A stretch of DNA of 18,749 nt from Candidatus Dormiibacterota bacterium (GCA_019234035.1 JAFALX010000194.1:1-18749); one strand, 5' to 3'; shown: positions 1-9,320, counted from the stretch's first letter. Numbers and translations: made by a program. Notes: generated from the letters alone by a model not told the origin.

Positions 1-1374
1 GCCGAAGGGCAGCTGGATCTCGGCCCCGCTCGTGGGCGCGTTGACGTACACGATCCCCGACTCCAGCTCGTCGATGGCGCGAAATGCCCGCCGCAAATCG
101 TTGGTGTACACGCTGAGGCTCAGACCGTACCGCGTCGAGTTGGCCACGTCGAGCGCCTCATCCAGCGAATCCACGGCGAGCACCGCGGTGGTCGGACCGA
201 AGATCTCCTCCTGGGCGATGCGCATCGCGGGGCGGACATCGGTGAACACCGTCGGCGTGTAGAACCAGCCCTCGGCAAGCGCGCCGTCGCGGGCGATCTC
301 GCCGCCGATGGCGCGGTGCGCACCCTCGGCAACGCCGATCCGCGTGTACTCATGCACGCGGCCGAGCTGCGCTTCGTTGATGACAGGGCCGACGTCAACG
401 CCGTTCTCGAGCCCGTCGCCGAGCCGCAGCGCCGCGGTCCGGCTGAGCAGCCGCTCCGTGAAGCTGCCGAGCACCGGACGCTCGACGATCAGCCGCGAGG
501 TCGCCGTGCAGCGCTGTCCGGCGGTGCCGAACGCGCCCCAGAGCGCGCCGTCGACCGCGAGCTCCAGGTCGGAGTCCGCGAGCACGACGATGGCGTTCTT
601 GCCCCCCAGCTCGAGCGAGCACTTCTTGAGCAGCCGCCCGCATGCCTCGGCGACAACGCGTCCCGTCTCGACGCCGCCGGTGAAGAAGATCGCCTTGACA
701 TCGGGGTGCTTGACCAGCGCGTCGCCCGCCTCCTCCCCGTACCCGAACACAACGTTGAGCACGCCGGCGGGGAGCCCCGCCGCTTCGAGCAGCTCGGCGA
801 AGCGCAGCGCGCACATCGGCGAGTCCTCTGCCGGCTTGAGGACGACGGTGTTTCCCGCCATCAACGCGGGGAACACCTTCCACGAGGGAATGGCGATCGG
901 GAAGTTCCACGGGGTGATGCAGCCCACGACCCCGAACGGCTGCCGCATCGTCATCGCCCACTTGTGGCGCAGCTCGCTCGGCACGGTCTCGCCGAAGGCG
1001 CGCCGTCCCTCGCCGGCGATGAAGACGCCCATGTCGATCGCTTCCTGGACGTCGCCGCCCGCCTCGACGAGCACCTTGCCCATCTCGCGCGTCATCAGCC
1101 GCGCCAGCTCCTCCTTGTGGCCGGCCAGCAACTCGGCGGCCCGCAGGATGATCTCGCCGCGTGCGGGCCACGGCGTGCCACGCCACTCACGCAGCGCGGC
1201 CTGCGCGGCAGCGACCGCGTCGTCGACGTCGGCCGCCTCGCTGCGCGGAAACACCCCGACCACGTCCTGTGCATGCGCGGGGTTGCGCGACTCGAACGTG
1301 CGCCCGCTGCGTGCCGGGGATTGCACGCCGCCGATGAGATTGCCCGCCTCGACCACCGTCGTGCCGGTGGTCAT
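1..1374 (-). CDS. Aldehyde dehydrogenase, NAD(P)+-dependent (C-terminus cut by window edge)
   Basis: Oxidises an aldehyde, probably the semialdehyde made by the aminotransferase encoded just upstream, to a carboxylate. The frame reads from ATG at 1374 to the left edge without a stop, giving 458 residues of the usual 480-500, so only the extreme C-terminus is missing. Visible family motifs are TPWNFP (about residues 155-160), the general-base region LELGGKN with Glu255, and GQRC with the nucleophile Cys289. The visible end, VNAPTSGAEIQLPFG, resembles semialdehyde dehydrogenases (alpha-ketoglutarate semialdehyde and ALDH7-like members). The NAD-loop usually written FTGS-E-G reads FTGGVETG here. 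The start codon overlaps the aminotransferase stop in an ATGA, so translation is probably coupled. The ALDH fold is certain; the exact substrate is not, with succinate semialdehyde and aminoadipate semialdehyde as the leading candidates. Confidence 0.93.
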   Translation of the reverse strand, partial: MTTGTTVVEAGNLIGGVQSPARSGRTFESRNPAHAQDVVGVFPRSEAADVDDAVAAAQAALREWRGTPWPARGEIILRAAELLAGHKEELARLMTREMGKVLVEAGGDVQEAIDMGVFIAGEGRRAFGETVPSELRHKWAMTMRQPFGVVGCITPWNFPIAIPSWKVFPALMAGNTVVLKPAEDSPMCALRFAELLEAAGLPAGVLNVVFGYGEEAGDALVKHPDVKAIFFTGGVETGRVVAEACGRLLKKCSLELGGKNAIVVLADSDLELAVDGALWGAFGTAGQRCTATSRLIVERPVLGSFTERLLSRTAALRLGDGLENGVDVGPVINEAQLGRVHEYTRIGVAEGAHRAIGGEIARDGALAEGWFYTPTVFTDVRPAMRIAQEEIFGPTTAVLAVDSLDEALDVANSTRYGLSLSVYTNDLRRAFRAIDELESGIVYVNAPTSGAEIQLPFG

Positions 1375-2675
1375 CGCTGCGTCTGTGCGCGGATCGATGC
1401 CTCGAGCGCGTCCACTCCCGCGGCGAGCTCATCCTCGGTGACCGTGAGCGGCGGGATGAGCCTGATCACGTTGTCGTCGGTGCCGCACGTGAGCAGAAGC
1501 ACCCCGCGGTGCAGCGCATCCGCGGTGATGCGCGCCACGAGATCAGCTGCGGGCCTGCCGTCGCGCGTGAACTCGAGGCCGATCATGAGGCCCAGCACGC
1601 GCACGTCTCCGAGCTCCGCCACGTCGCGCTGCAGTGCGCGCATGCGGTCCATCACCGCTGCGCCGAGCCGCGCGGCTCGTGCGCAGAGGCCGTCGCGGCT
1701 CAGGGTCTCGATCACCGCGATCGCCGCGGCGCAGGCCACCGCGTTGCCGCCGTACGTGGTGCCGTGGTCACCGGGGCTCCACGCGCGCATCACCTCGTCG
1801 CGCGCGACGGTCGCGCCGATGGGCATCCCGTTGCCCAGTCCCTTGGCGAGGGTCACGATGTCGGGGGTCACCCCGAAGTGTTCGAACGCGAACGTGCGGC
1901 CGGTGCGCCCGAAGCCGCTCTGCACCTCGTCGGCGATCAGCAGCATGCCGTGCTCGTCGCACAGGTTGCGCAGCATCGGCAGGAACGATGGCGGCGGCAC
2001 CACGTAGCCGCCCTCGCCGAGCACGGGCTCGACGACGATGGCCGCCACGTTCTGAGGCGGCGCGCTCGTCGCGAGCATCAGGCGCAGCTCGTCGCCCTCG
2101 GCGATCGAGCAGCGCTCGCCCGGCCCGTGCGAGCAGTAGCGGTAGCAGTACGGATAGCGCGCGTGGTGGACGCCGGCCAGCAGCGGCCCTGCCGCTGCGC
2201 GATAGCGCGCCTTGCTCGCCGTCAGCGACAGCGCGCCGTAGGTGCGCCCGTGAAACGCGCCAGCGAAGGCGATGAGGTCGGTGCGGCCCGTCGCCGCGCG
2301 CGCCAGCTTGATCGCGCCCTCGACGGCCTCGGCGCCACTGTTGTTGAAGAACACGCGATTGAGGCCCTCGGGCATCACCGACACGAGCACCTCGGCCGCC
2401 TCGATCATCTTCGGGTTGTACGTCGTCACCGACGTGTGCCAGAGCTTGTCGACCTGCGCGTGCACCGCGCGGGTCACCTCGGGATTGAGGTGACCGAGGT
2501 TGGTGACGCCGATGCCACAGCCGAAGTCGAGCACGTCGCGGCCGTCGACCGTGTACAGGTGCGTCCCCTCCGCATGGTCGACGACGAGGTCCGTGTAGCG
2601 GTGGTAGGCAGGCGAGAGCAGCTCCGCTTCGCGCTCGCGCCAGACGGCGGCGCTCACCCGCGCCGTCGAGCTCAC
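1371..2675 (-). CDS. Class III PLP-dependent aminotransferase (GABA/lysine/ornithine type)
   Basis: Transfers an amino group, often the omega-amino group of GABA, lysine or a similar compound, to a 2-oxo acid in the cytoplasm. With the GTG start at 2675 the protein has 434 residues, the normal family length. Visible motifs are the PLP-phosphate site NNSGAEAVEGAIKLAR (about 111-126), IADEVQSGFGRTG with PLP-ring Asp249, and TLAKGLGNGMPIGA with Schiff-base Lys278. A cysteine-rich YPYCYRY segment near 174-180 is also seen in many actinobacterial homologues. The frame stays open further upstream to 2888, but that part is a shadow of the preceding gene. The GTG at 2675 forms a GTGA overlap with that gene's stop, and the family-like N-terminus starts there. 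The aldehyde dehydrogenase follows with an ATGA overlap, so the pair probably acts as transaminase plus semialdehyde dehydrogenase. Substrate is inferred only. Confidence 0.92.
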   Translation of the reverse strand: MSSTARVSAAVWREREAELLSPAYHRYTDLVVDHAEGTHLYTVDGRDVLDFGCGIGVTNLGHLNPEVTRAVHAQVDKLWHTSVTTYNPKMIEAAEVLVSVMPEGLNRVFFNNSGAEAVEGAIKLARAATGRTDLIAFAGAFHGRTYGALSLTASKARYRAAAGPLLAGVHHARYPYCYRYCSHGPGERCSIAEGDELRLMLATSAPPQNVAAIVVEPVLGEGGYVVPPPSFLPMLRNLCDEHGMLLIADEVQSGFGRTGRTFAFEHFGVTPDIVTLAKGLGNGMPIGATVARDEVMRAWSPGDHGTTYGGNAVACAAAIAVIETLSRDGLCARAARLGAAVMDRMRALQRDVAELGDVRVLGLMIGLEFTRDGRPAADLVARITADALHRGVLLLTCGTDDNVIRLIPPLTVTEDELAAGVDALEASIRAQTQR

Positions 2676-3415
2676 GGTTTGGTCGAGCCTGCGGTGACGG
2701 AGACGGGAGCCGGGGCCGCGGTCGCCGGCTGCCCGATGCGGCCGAGGCTGAGGAATCCGGCGAACATCAGCGCGATGCCCACGGCCTCGTAGCCGCCGAG
2801 CACGTCGAGCGACCCGACGCCGAGCGTCTTGGCGCTCGTGAATCCGTACGCGATGACAAGGGCACCCGCAGTGAGCAGCACGTTGCACACCACGCGGTCG
2901 ATGCCGGCGCGATCACGAAAGTAGCGGTACGCCGACCATGCCGACCCGCCGATGAGCACCAGCGAGCCGAGGATGTTGAGAAACACGACGCCGATATAAA
3001 GCGGGCTTCCCTGGGGGAAGGTGGGGTGCGCGCTGCTCCCACCGAGCACGCCTGACGGCGTGGCGAGCGCCGCCTGGTCCACCGGGATGACCGCCGCGTC
3101 CACGGCGAGGATCACCGTGATCACCACCAGGACGCCGGCGCAGATCCACGCGACCCGCCGCGGGGCGAGGAGGAAGACGGTCCCCAGCGCGAGGTAGACG
3201 ACGCCGAGAACCCCGCCCAGGAGGTAGAACCCGCGAAACGTCACCTGCCCGAACCCCTGTGCCTCGCCCGCCGCCTGGAACCCGGCTGCGGCGCTGAAGA
3301 TGAGGAGTCCGAGCGCCCAGACGGCGAAGGCCGGCCTGCGGCTGCGGACGAACCGCGATGCGACCACCGCGGCGAAAACGAACGCGAGCCCGCTGGCAAG
3401 GGCGGCGAGAAGCAT
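2672..3415 (-). CDS. Seven-TM integral membrane protein of unknown function
   Basis: A 247-residue protein that I do not recognise. About seven hydrophobic segments can be read near residues 2-22, 29-50, 63-84, 88-110, 139-160, 174-194 and 207-226. A basic RSRR stretch follows the first, and an Ala/Pro-rich tail ends the protein. A loop of about 25 residues (112-137) with Pro, Gly and Ser separates TM4 from TM5. The ATG at 3415 follows a GGGGG run directly upstream, a plausible but close ribosome binding site. It is the first gene of the operon and overlaps the aminotransferase start by 4 bp, so its product is made together with the two catabolic enzymes. It could be a sensor or a small transporter for the pathway, but nothing in the sequence proves either. 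Confidence 0.8.
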   Translation of the reverse strand: MLLAALASGLAFVFAAVVASRFVRSRRPAFAVWALGLLIFSAAAGFQAAGEAQGFGQVTFRGFYLLGGVLGVVYLALGTVFLLAPRRVAWICAGVLVVITVILAVDAAVIPVDQAALATPSGVLGGSSAHPTFPQGSPLYIGVVFLNILGSLVLIGGSAWSAYRYFRDRAGIDRVVCNVLLTAGALVIAYGFTSAKTLGVGSLDVLGGYEAVGIALMFAGFLSLGRIGQPATAAPAPVSVTAGSTKP

Positions 3416-3444
3416 CCCCCACGTCTATCACATTCACGAACGGC

Positions 3445-3510
3445 GCCACCGGTGGCTCTGGTGGAAATCACCCGATGGTTGATTGACAACCCTGTCGATC
3501 GCCGTGTACA
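3445..3510 (+). promoter_or_regulatory. Divergent promoter/operator region upstream of the SBP gene
   Basis: The 143-bp gap between the divergent membrane-protein and SBP genes holds three signals. One is a perfect 12-bp palindrome GCCACCGGTGGC at 3445-3456. The second is a -35-like TTGACA at 3483-3488 followed, after 16 bp, by a weak -10-like TGTACA at 3505-3510. The third is a short inverted repeat GGTTG-N5-CAACC at 3477-3491 that overlaps the -35. The repeat would be well placed as a repressor site. Promoter placement is inferred; the -10 is poor. Confidence 0.35.
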
Positions 3511-3558
3511 CCGAGGCCGCCTCTACCGTTTCTTTCCCCGACCACAAAGGGAGTTGGC

Positions 3559-4920
3559 ATGCAAAAACGAACTGTGGGCCTCCTGTCCGTCTCAGGGGCC
3601 ATCCTCGTCGCGGCCGTTTCGGCCTGCGGCACGAGCAGCAGCTCATCACCCTCGGCCTCGTCGGGTGGCGGAGGCCTCGCCTCCTGCAAGGGCACCATCT
3701 CGGTCGCGACCGACCTGCCGCTGACCGGCGGCGACGCGACAGACGGTCCGTTCCCGCAGCGCGGTGCGCAGCTGGCAGTCGAACAGGCGAACTCCAACCA
3801 CACCCTCGGCGGCTGCACGCTTAACTACACCAGCAAGGACGACTCCTCGGTCGCGCAGAACGGGCATGACCCTGCGCAGGGCGCGCAGAACATGACCGCG
3901 CTGGCGCAGGACCCGTCGGTGGTCGGCGTGGTGGGACCGTTCAACTCGTCGGTCGCGTTGACCGAGATCCCGGTCGCCTCCCAGAACCACCTGGCGATGA
4001 TCAGCCCGGCGAACACCAACCCCTGCCTCACGGTGGCACTCGCCGTCTGCAGCGACCCGACGGTCAACATCCCGACCAACTCGCTGTACAAGGGGCCGCA
4101 CACCTACTTCCGTGTCATCGCGACGGACAACGACCAGAGCCAGATCCTCGCCTACATCGCGACGAAGGTTGTGAACGCGACCAAGGCCTACGTCATCGAT
4201 GACCAGCAGGCGTACGGCCACGGCCTCGCGGTCCTCTTCGCCAAGTACTACCAGGCCGATGGCGGCACCGTGGTCGGTAACGCGAGCCTGCCGAGCAACA
4301 CCAAGACCTTTGCCACCCAGATGAGCGATGCCCAGAGCAAGGGCGCGCAGCTCATCTTCTTCGGCGGCACGTCGGGTGACGGCTGCGGCCTGGTCCGGCG
4401 CGACATGGGTGCGGCCGGGCTCAACCTCCCGATCCTCGGCGGCGACGGCTGCCAGGACGAGAAGTTCATCACCGACGCCAACTCGGGGTCCAAGACCACC
4501 CAGGCAGAGGGCTCACAGGCGACCAGCGCCCCTGACGTGACCAAGCTTTCGAGCTCGACTGCGTTCTACGCCGCGTACGCGCAGCGCTTCGCCAGCGATC
4601 CGAAGCCGTACAACGACGCCAAGAACGAGCCCTACAGCCCGTACGGCTACGACGCCATGAACATCCTGATCCAGGCGATCAAGACAGCCCTCACGTCCAA
4701 CGGTGGCCAGCCGCCGTCCGACTCGACGAAGTTCCGTGATGCCGTTGTGTCTGCTCTGCGGAACACCGCATGGGACGGAGCGCTGGGACACACGACCTTC
4801 GACAGCAACGGCGACACCACCAACACCGGTTTCACGCTGTACAAGGTCGCTTCTGGCGCATGGACGGGTGTGAACACATATGCCGTCGACACGAGCGGCA
4901 AGGTCTCGGTGAAGAGCTAG
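3559..4920 (+). CDS. Branched-chain/polar amino acid ABC transporter substrate-binding lipoprotein
   Basis: Extracytoplasmic receptor that binds a ligand and delivers it to the LivHMGF permease encoded downstream. The 453-residue protein starts at ATG 3559, preceded by AAGGGAG five bases away, a good ribosome binding site. The N-terminus is a lipoprotein signal: basic MQKR, a hydrophobic stretch, then lipobox VSAC with lipidated Cys23 and a Ser-rich linker. The mature part has the Peripla_BP_6/LivJ pattern: VATDLPLTGGDA, GHDPAQGAQNMTALA, VVGPFNSSVALTEIPVA and AMISPANTNPCLT in the ligand-binding first lobe. A C-terminal YGYDAMNILIQAIKTAL helix is typical of the family. It is longer than E. coli LivJ (about 367 residues). 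Ligand is unknown; LivJ relatives bind branched-chain and other amino acids, amides or urea. Divergent transcription from the aminotransferase operon suggests an amino-group-containing ligand. Confidence 0.93.
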   Translation: MQKRTVGLLSVSGAILVAAVSACGTSSSSSPSASSGGGGLASCKGTISVATDLPLTGGDATDGPFPQRGAQLAVEQANSNHTLGGCTLNYTSKDDSSVAQNGHDPAQGAQNMTALAQDPSVVGVVGPFNSSVALTEIPVASQNHLAMISPANTNPCLTVALAVCSDPTVNIPTNSLYKGPHTYFRVIATDNDQSQILAYIATKVVNATKAYVIDDQQAYGHGLAVLFAKYYQADGGTVVGNASLPSNTKTFATQMSDAQSKGAQLIFFGGTSGDGCGLVRRDMGAAGLNLPILGGDGCQDEKFITDANSGSKTTQAEGSQATSAPDVTKLSSSTAFYAAYAQRFASDPKPYNDAKNEPYSPYGYDAMNILIQAIKTALTSNGGQPPSDSTKFRDAVVSALRNTAWDGALGHTTFDSNGDTTNTGFTLYKVASGAWTGVNTYAVDTSGKVSVKS

Positions 4921-4947
4921 TAGAGACTCACAACGACGTGTAGCATG

Positions 4948-4976
4948 CAAGGGAGAGCGCCGCGCGCTCTCCCTTG
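4948..4976 (+). terminator. Perfect 13-bp hairpin between SBP gene and livH (terminator/attenuator or mRNA-stabilising stem)
   Basis: CAAGGGAGAGCGC (4948-4960), a 3-nt loop CGC, and the exact complement GCGCTCTCCCTTG (4964-4976). It begins 28 bp after the SBP stop and ends 21 bp before the livH start. Only TTGG follows, with no U-tract, so a partial terminator or a 3'-end stabiliser for the SBP message is more likely than a strong terminator. A stem here is often how SBP mRNA is kept more abundant than permease mRNA. Confidence 0.7.
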
Positions 4977-4997
4977 TTGGCATCACGGAGTGGGGAC

Positions 4998-6167
4998 GTG
5001 AACAACGAGACAGAACCGGCTGCCGAGCCCGCGCCGCGCGCAGTCGGAGCTCAGGTGGCCACGCCCTACCGGCTGGTGTCGGAAGAAGGCCTCGCGCCGC
5101 GCGCGCCAACCGGCGGCGGCGCGGCGGCGCGACGAGTGCTCCCGGCCTTCCGCGCGGCATACGGGTTCACGTCGCAGTACTTCCCGGCGATCCTGCTCGT
5201 CGCCATCGCGCTGACGATCCTCGGCGTCTACCACAGCGGCGGGCTGACGCTGATGGGACAGCAGGTCAGAAATGCGCTCGTCCTGGGCGCGATCTATGCG
5301 CTGATCGCGATCGGGTACACGATGGTGTACGGCATCATCGAGCTGATCAACTTCGCCCACGGTGACGTGTTCGCGCTGTCGGGGTTCTACGCGATCGTGA
5401 TCGCTGAGGCACTTGGGCTCGACAAGCTGGCCACGTCAGGGCTCGGCGGCCTGCTGGTTGCGCTGATCGTGCTGTTCACGCTCTCGATGATCGCAGCCGG
5501 GCTCACCGGCATGCTCATCGAGCGGGTTGCGTACAGGAGGCTGCGTGACGCGCCCCGCGTTGCGCCGCTCATCACCGCGATCGGTGTGTCCTTCCTCATC
5601 GAGGGATTCCTGCTCGTCTTCTTCGGGCCTGACAACGTCGCCACGAACAAGGCCAACTGGATCACCGGCAACGCATTCTCCGCGGGAGGCGTCGCGGTCG
5701 GTTTCAAGGACATCTTCGTGGTGGGCATCGCGCTGGTCCTGATGTTCGCCCTCGGTGCATTCGTCCGCGGGACCAAGCTGGGCAAGGCGATGCGCTCCAC
5801 GGCGCAGGATCGCGCGGCCGCGTTGCTCTGCGGCATCAACATCAACCGCACAATCGCGCTCACCTTCTTCATCGGCTCCGCCCTCGCCGCCGCGGGCGCG
5901 ATCGTGTACAGCATCAACTACGGGGACGTGCAGTGGAACCTCGGGTTCCGGCTGGGCATCATCGCGTTCACGGCGGCGGTGCTCGGCGGTATCGGCAACA
6001 TCGTCGGCGCCGGGATTGGCGGTTTTCTGATCGGCATCATCTACGTCTTCGGGGGATCGCTCGCCGGCGGCGAGTGGGCAGAGTCGCTGATCTTCGCGGT
6101 GCTCGTGTTGATCCTCACGTTCCGCCCGGTCGGCCTCTTCGGGATCGACGTGGGCACGCGCGCATGA
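4998..6167 (+). CDS. livH: Branched-chain amino acid ABC transporter permease LivH
   Basis: Inner-membrane permease subunit, partner of LivM. I chose GTG at 4998 because GGAG at 4987-4990 sits seven bases upstream; the frame could also start at TTG 4974, inside the hairpin. The protein has 389 residues against about 290-310 for usual LivH. The extra part is a hydrophilic Pro/Ala/Glu-rich stretch (1-58) plus one more hydrophobic segment (62-77). The core begins at QQVRNALVLGAIYALIAIGYTMVYG and has the hallmark IIELINFAHGDVFALSGF (about 113-130). IERVAYRRLRDAPRVAPLITAIG and, near the end, GGIGNIVGAGIGGFLIGI are also typical. The stop overlaps livM in an ATGA. Confidence 0.95.
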   Translation: MNNETEPAAEPAPRAVGAQVATPYRLVSEEGLAPRAPTGGGAAARRVLPAFRAAYGFTSQYFPAILLVAIALTILGVYHSGGLTLMGQQVRNALVLGAIYALIAIGYTMVYGIIELINFAHGDVFALSGFYAIVIAEALGLDKLATSGLGGLLVALIVLFTLSMIAAGLTGMLIERVAYRRLRDAPRVAPLITAIGVSFLIEGFLLVFFGPDNVATNKANWITGNAFSAGGVAVGFKDIFVVGIALVLMFALGAFVRGTKLGKAMRSTAQDRAAALLCGININRTIALTFFIGSALAAAGAIVYSINYGDVQWNLGFRLGIIAFTAAVLGGIGNIVGAGIGGFLIGIIYVFGGSLAGGEWAESLIFAVLVLILTFRPVGLFGIDVGTRA

Positions 6168-7756
6168 CCGACCTCGCGGTCCGCTCACCGGTTGCGCTGC
6201 TGCGCCGCGTGACGCAGCCGGCCCGCTCGATGGGCCGTCGCGTCGAAGGGCGCAGCGTGTACCTCATCCTGACTCTGACGGCGGCGGGGCTCGTGCTGCT
6301 GGGGTGGTTCCTGCCGTGGTTTGTCGGCCCCTTCACTGCAGGCACAGGGTTCAGCCCGCAGGACGTCGTGAGCTCCGCACCCACCGGGTTCGCCACCGTG
6401 CTCGTGTATGTGATGGGCGCGTCGGCGCTGATCGTGGTGCTCTCGCCGCTCGCCGAGCTCGTGGCGCGACTTCGAAAGATGACGCTCGGCGTTCGCGTCG
6501 ACCAGGTGCGAGCGATCGCGGGCGCCGCCGGGCTTGTGGCGGCCGTGCTCGTCTACGTCCTCGTCGGGGTGATCCGCGAGGAGCCGGCGTTCGGCGTGCT
6601 GAGCAGCACAACGATCACCAATTCGGCAGTGTGGCTGACGATGTACGGCTTCGGTGTGGCGCTGTTTGCGTATGGGGCGAAAGGGCTGGTGCTGACACGT
6701 CCCAACCTTGCATTCGCGATCGCCGCACTCCCCTTCGGGGCTCTGCTGCCGCTGATGTTCCACCAGGCGCCCGACTTCCTGCTGTGGGCGGCGTCCTCGC
6801 TCGCGATCTATACATTGCTGGCTCTCGGGCTGAACGTCGTCGTCGGGTTTGCGGGGCTGCTCGATCTCGGCTACGCCGCCTTCTTCGCCATCGGCGCCTA
6901 CGCGTGTGCGTCGCTCTCGTCGCCCATTCACGGCATCCACCTGCCGCTGTGGGTCCTGATCTTCCTCGGCGCTGCAATCGCGGCCATCTTCGGCGCGCTG
7001 CTCGGCGCCCCGACTCTGCGGCTGCGCGGTGACTACCTCGCCATCGTCACCCTCGGGTTCGGCGAGATCATCCCCGACCTCGCGACCAACAACGTCTTCA
7101 ACCTCACGGGTGGGCCGAACGGCCTTCCGGGAATCGATCAGCCGAAGATCGGTCCGGTGGACTTCGGCACGTCGCCGCAGTGGTACTACTGGTCGATCGT
7201 CGCGGTGACGCTGATCTCGGTGCTGCTCCTCCGAAACCTGCAACGCGCACGCGTCGGCCGCGCGTGGGTGGCTCTCCGCGAGGACGAGGTGGCTGCGGCC
7301 GCAACGGGCATCAACACCACCACGACCAAGCTGCTCGCGTTCGCCATCGGTGCGTCGGTCAGCGGCCTTGCGGGCGCGTTCTACGGGTCGATGCTCACGG
7401 CGATCAGCCCGGACGCGTTCCAGTTCCAGGTCTCGATCGCCGTGCTCAGCATCATCGTTCTGGGCGGCATCGGCAACATCACCGGGGTCATCCTCGGCAG
7501 CTTCGTGCTCACCTTCGTCATCTTCTGGGCGCTGCCGCACGCGCACGAGTGGTCGGCGACGTTCGCGCACAACTTCAATGTCAGCGCGGTCGGGAACATC
7601 AACTTCCCGCAGTACACGTACATCATCTACGGCGCGGCGCTCATCCTGATGATGTTGTTGCGCCCGGGCGGCCTGTTACCGAGCCGGGCCCGCCGCATCG
7701 AGCTGCAGACAGGCGTCGAGTCGGAGTCGCTCGCAGCGGTGCAGGGGCGCGCCTGA
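6164..7756 (+). CDS. livM: Branched-chain amino acid ABC transporter permease LivM with long N-terminal membrane extension
   Basis: Second permease subunit of the importer. ATG at 6164 overlaps the livH stop by 4 bp. The protein is 530 residues, clearly longer than common LivM (about 300-425). The conserved permease core starts near residue 205, with YTLLALGLNVVVGFAGLLDLG (216-236), then LGAPTLRLRGDYLAIVTLGFGEI, the family's usual NLTGGPNGLPGI, and LREDEVAAAATGIN, the loop that contacts the ATPase. Residues 1-200 hold roughly four or five additional hydrophobic segments (about 32-55, 76-99, 118-137, 156-172 and 182-199). E. coli LivM has a shorter N-terminal extra region. It is followed by livG after a 3-bp gap. 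Confidence 0.94.
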   Translation: MTDLAVRSPVALLRRVTQPARSMGRRVEGRSVYLILTLTAAGLVLLGWFLPWFVGPFTAGTGFSPQDVVSSAPTGFATVLVYVMGASALIVVLSPLAELVARLRKMTLGVRVDQVRAIAGAAGLVAAVLVYVLVGVIREEPAFGVLSSTTITNSAVWLTMYGFGVALFAYGAKGLVLTRPNLAFAIAALPFGALLPLMFHQAPDFLLWAASSLAIYTLLALGLNVVVGFAGLLDLGYAAFFAIGAYACASLSSPIHGIHLPLWVLIFLGAAIAAIFGALLGAPTLRLRGDYLAIVTLGFGEIIPDLATNNVFNLTGGPNGLPGIDQPKIGPVDFGTSPQWYYWSIVAVTLISVLLLRNLQRARVGRAWVALREDEVAAAATGINTTTTKLLAFAIGASVSGLAGAFYGSMLTAISPDAFQFQVSIAVLSIIVLGGIGNITGVILGSFVLTFVIFWALPHAHEWSATFAHNFNVSAVGNINFPQYTYIIYGAALILMMLLRPGGLLPSRARRIELQTGVESESLAAVQGRA

Positions 7757-7759
7757 GCC

Positions 7760-8538
7760 ATGGCACTGCTCGAGATGGCGTCGGTCACCAAGCAGTTCGG
7801 GGGCCTGACCGCCGTCTCCAACGTCAGCTTCTCCGTCGGCGAGCGCGAGATCGTGTCGATGATCGGGCCCAACGGCGCCGGCAAGACGACGGCATTCAAC
7901 TGCATCACCGGGCTGTATCCGGTGACAAGCGGGAGGGTCCTGTTCGATGGCACGCGCGTCGACGGTCAGCCGCCACACCGCATCCTGCGGTTCGGCATCG
8001 CGCGTACCTTCCAGAACATCCGCCTCTTCTCGTACATGACCGCCACCGACAACGTCATGGTCGGCGCGCACTGGTGGATGAAGGAGCGCGTGTGGGACGG
8101 GGCGTTCAAGACGCCGCGCGGCCGGCGCGAGGAGCGCGACATCGAGCAGATGGCGCTCGAGCTGCTGGACGCACTCGGCCTCGGTGATCGCGCCGGGTCG
8201 TACGCGCGCGAGCTGCCGTACGGGCTGCAGCGCCGCCTCGAGATCGCACGCGCGCTGGCGACGCGCCCGCGGCTGCTCCTGCTGGACGAGCCTGCGGCCG
8301 GGCTCAACCCGCAGGAGAAGAACGAGCTCATGGCGCTCATCGCGCGGATGCGCGACGAGGGACTCACGATCTTTCTCATCGAGCACGACATGAGCGTGGT
8401 CATGGGCATCAGCGACCGCATCATCGTGCTCGACCACGGCGAGAAGATCGCGGAAGGCCCTCCGGCCGAGGTGCGCGAGAACAAACGGGTCATCGAGGCC
8501 TACCTGGGCAGCGGGGCCAGCCAGGAGGCAAGGACCGC

Positions 8539-8542
<4 letters not shown>
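7760..8542 (+). CDS. livG: Branched-chain amino acid ABC transporter ATP-binding protein LivG
   Basis: One of two cytoplasmic ATPases that power the importer. The 260-residue length is normal. Walker A is GPNGAGKT (36-43). The signature motif has the LivG-type form PYGLQRRLEIARAL (153-166) instead of LSGGQ. Walker B is LLLLDE (172-177), followed by PAAGLNPQE, and the switch His209 lies in LIEHDM. The Q-loop region reads ARTFQNIRLF. ATG 7760 begins three bases after the livM stop, and the gene ends in an ATGA overlap with livF, so all five transporter genes read as one operon after the SBP hairpin. Confidence 0.96.
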
Positions 8543-9300
<758 letters not shown>

Positions 9301-9320
9301 CGGCGTCGCGGGCGGCCGGA

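Noticed and set aside
316..2792. Long plus-strand open frames (316-2007, 1509-2792) opposite the dehydrogenase and aminotransferase
   Set aside because: Arg/Ala/His-rich translations without domain pattern; they lie antisense to clearly conserved genes and come from high GC.
6185..7570. 461-codon minus-strand open frame opposite livM
   Set aside because: Highly charged low-complexity translation; livM on the other strand has strong family motifs and operon overlaps.
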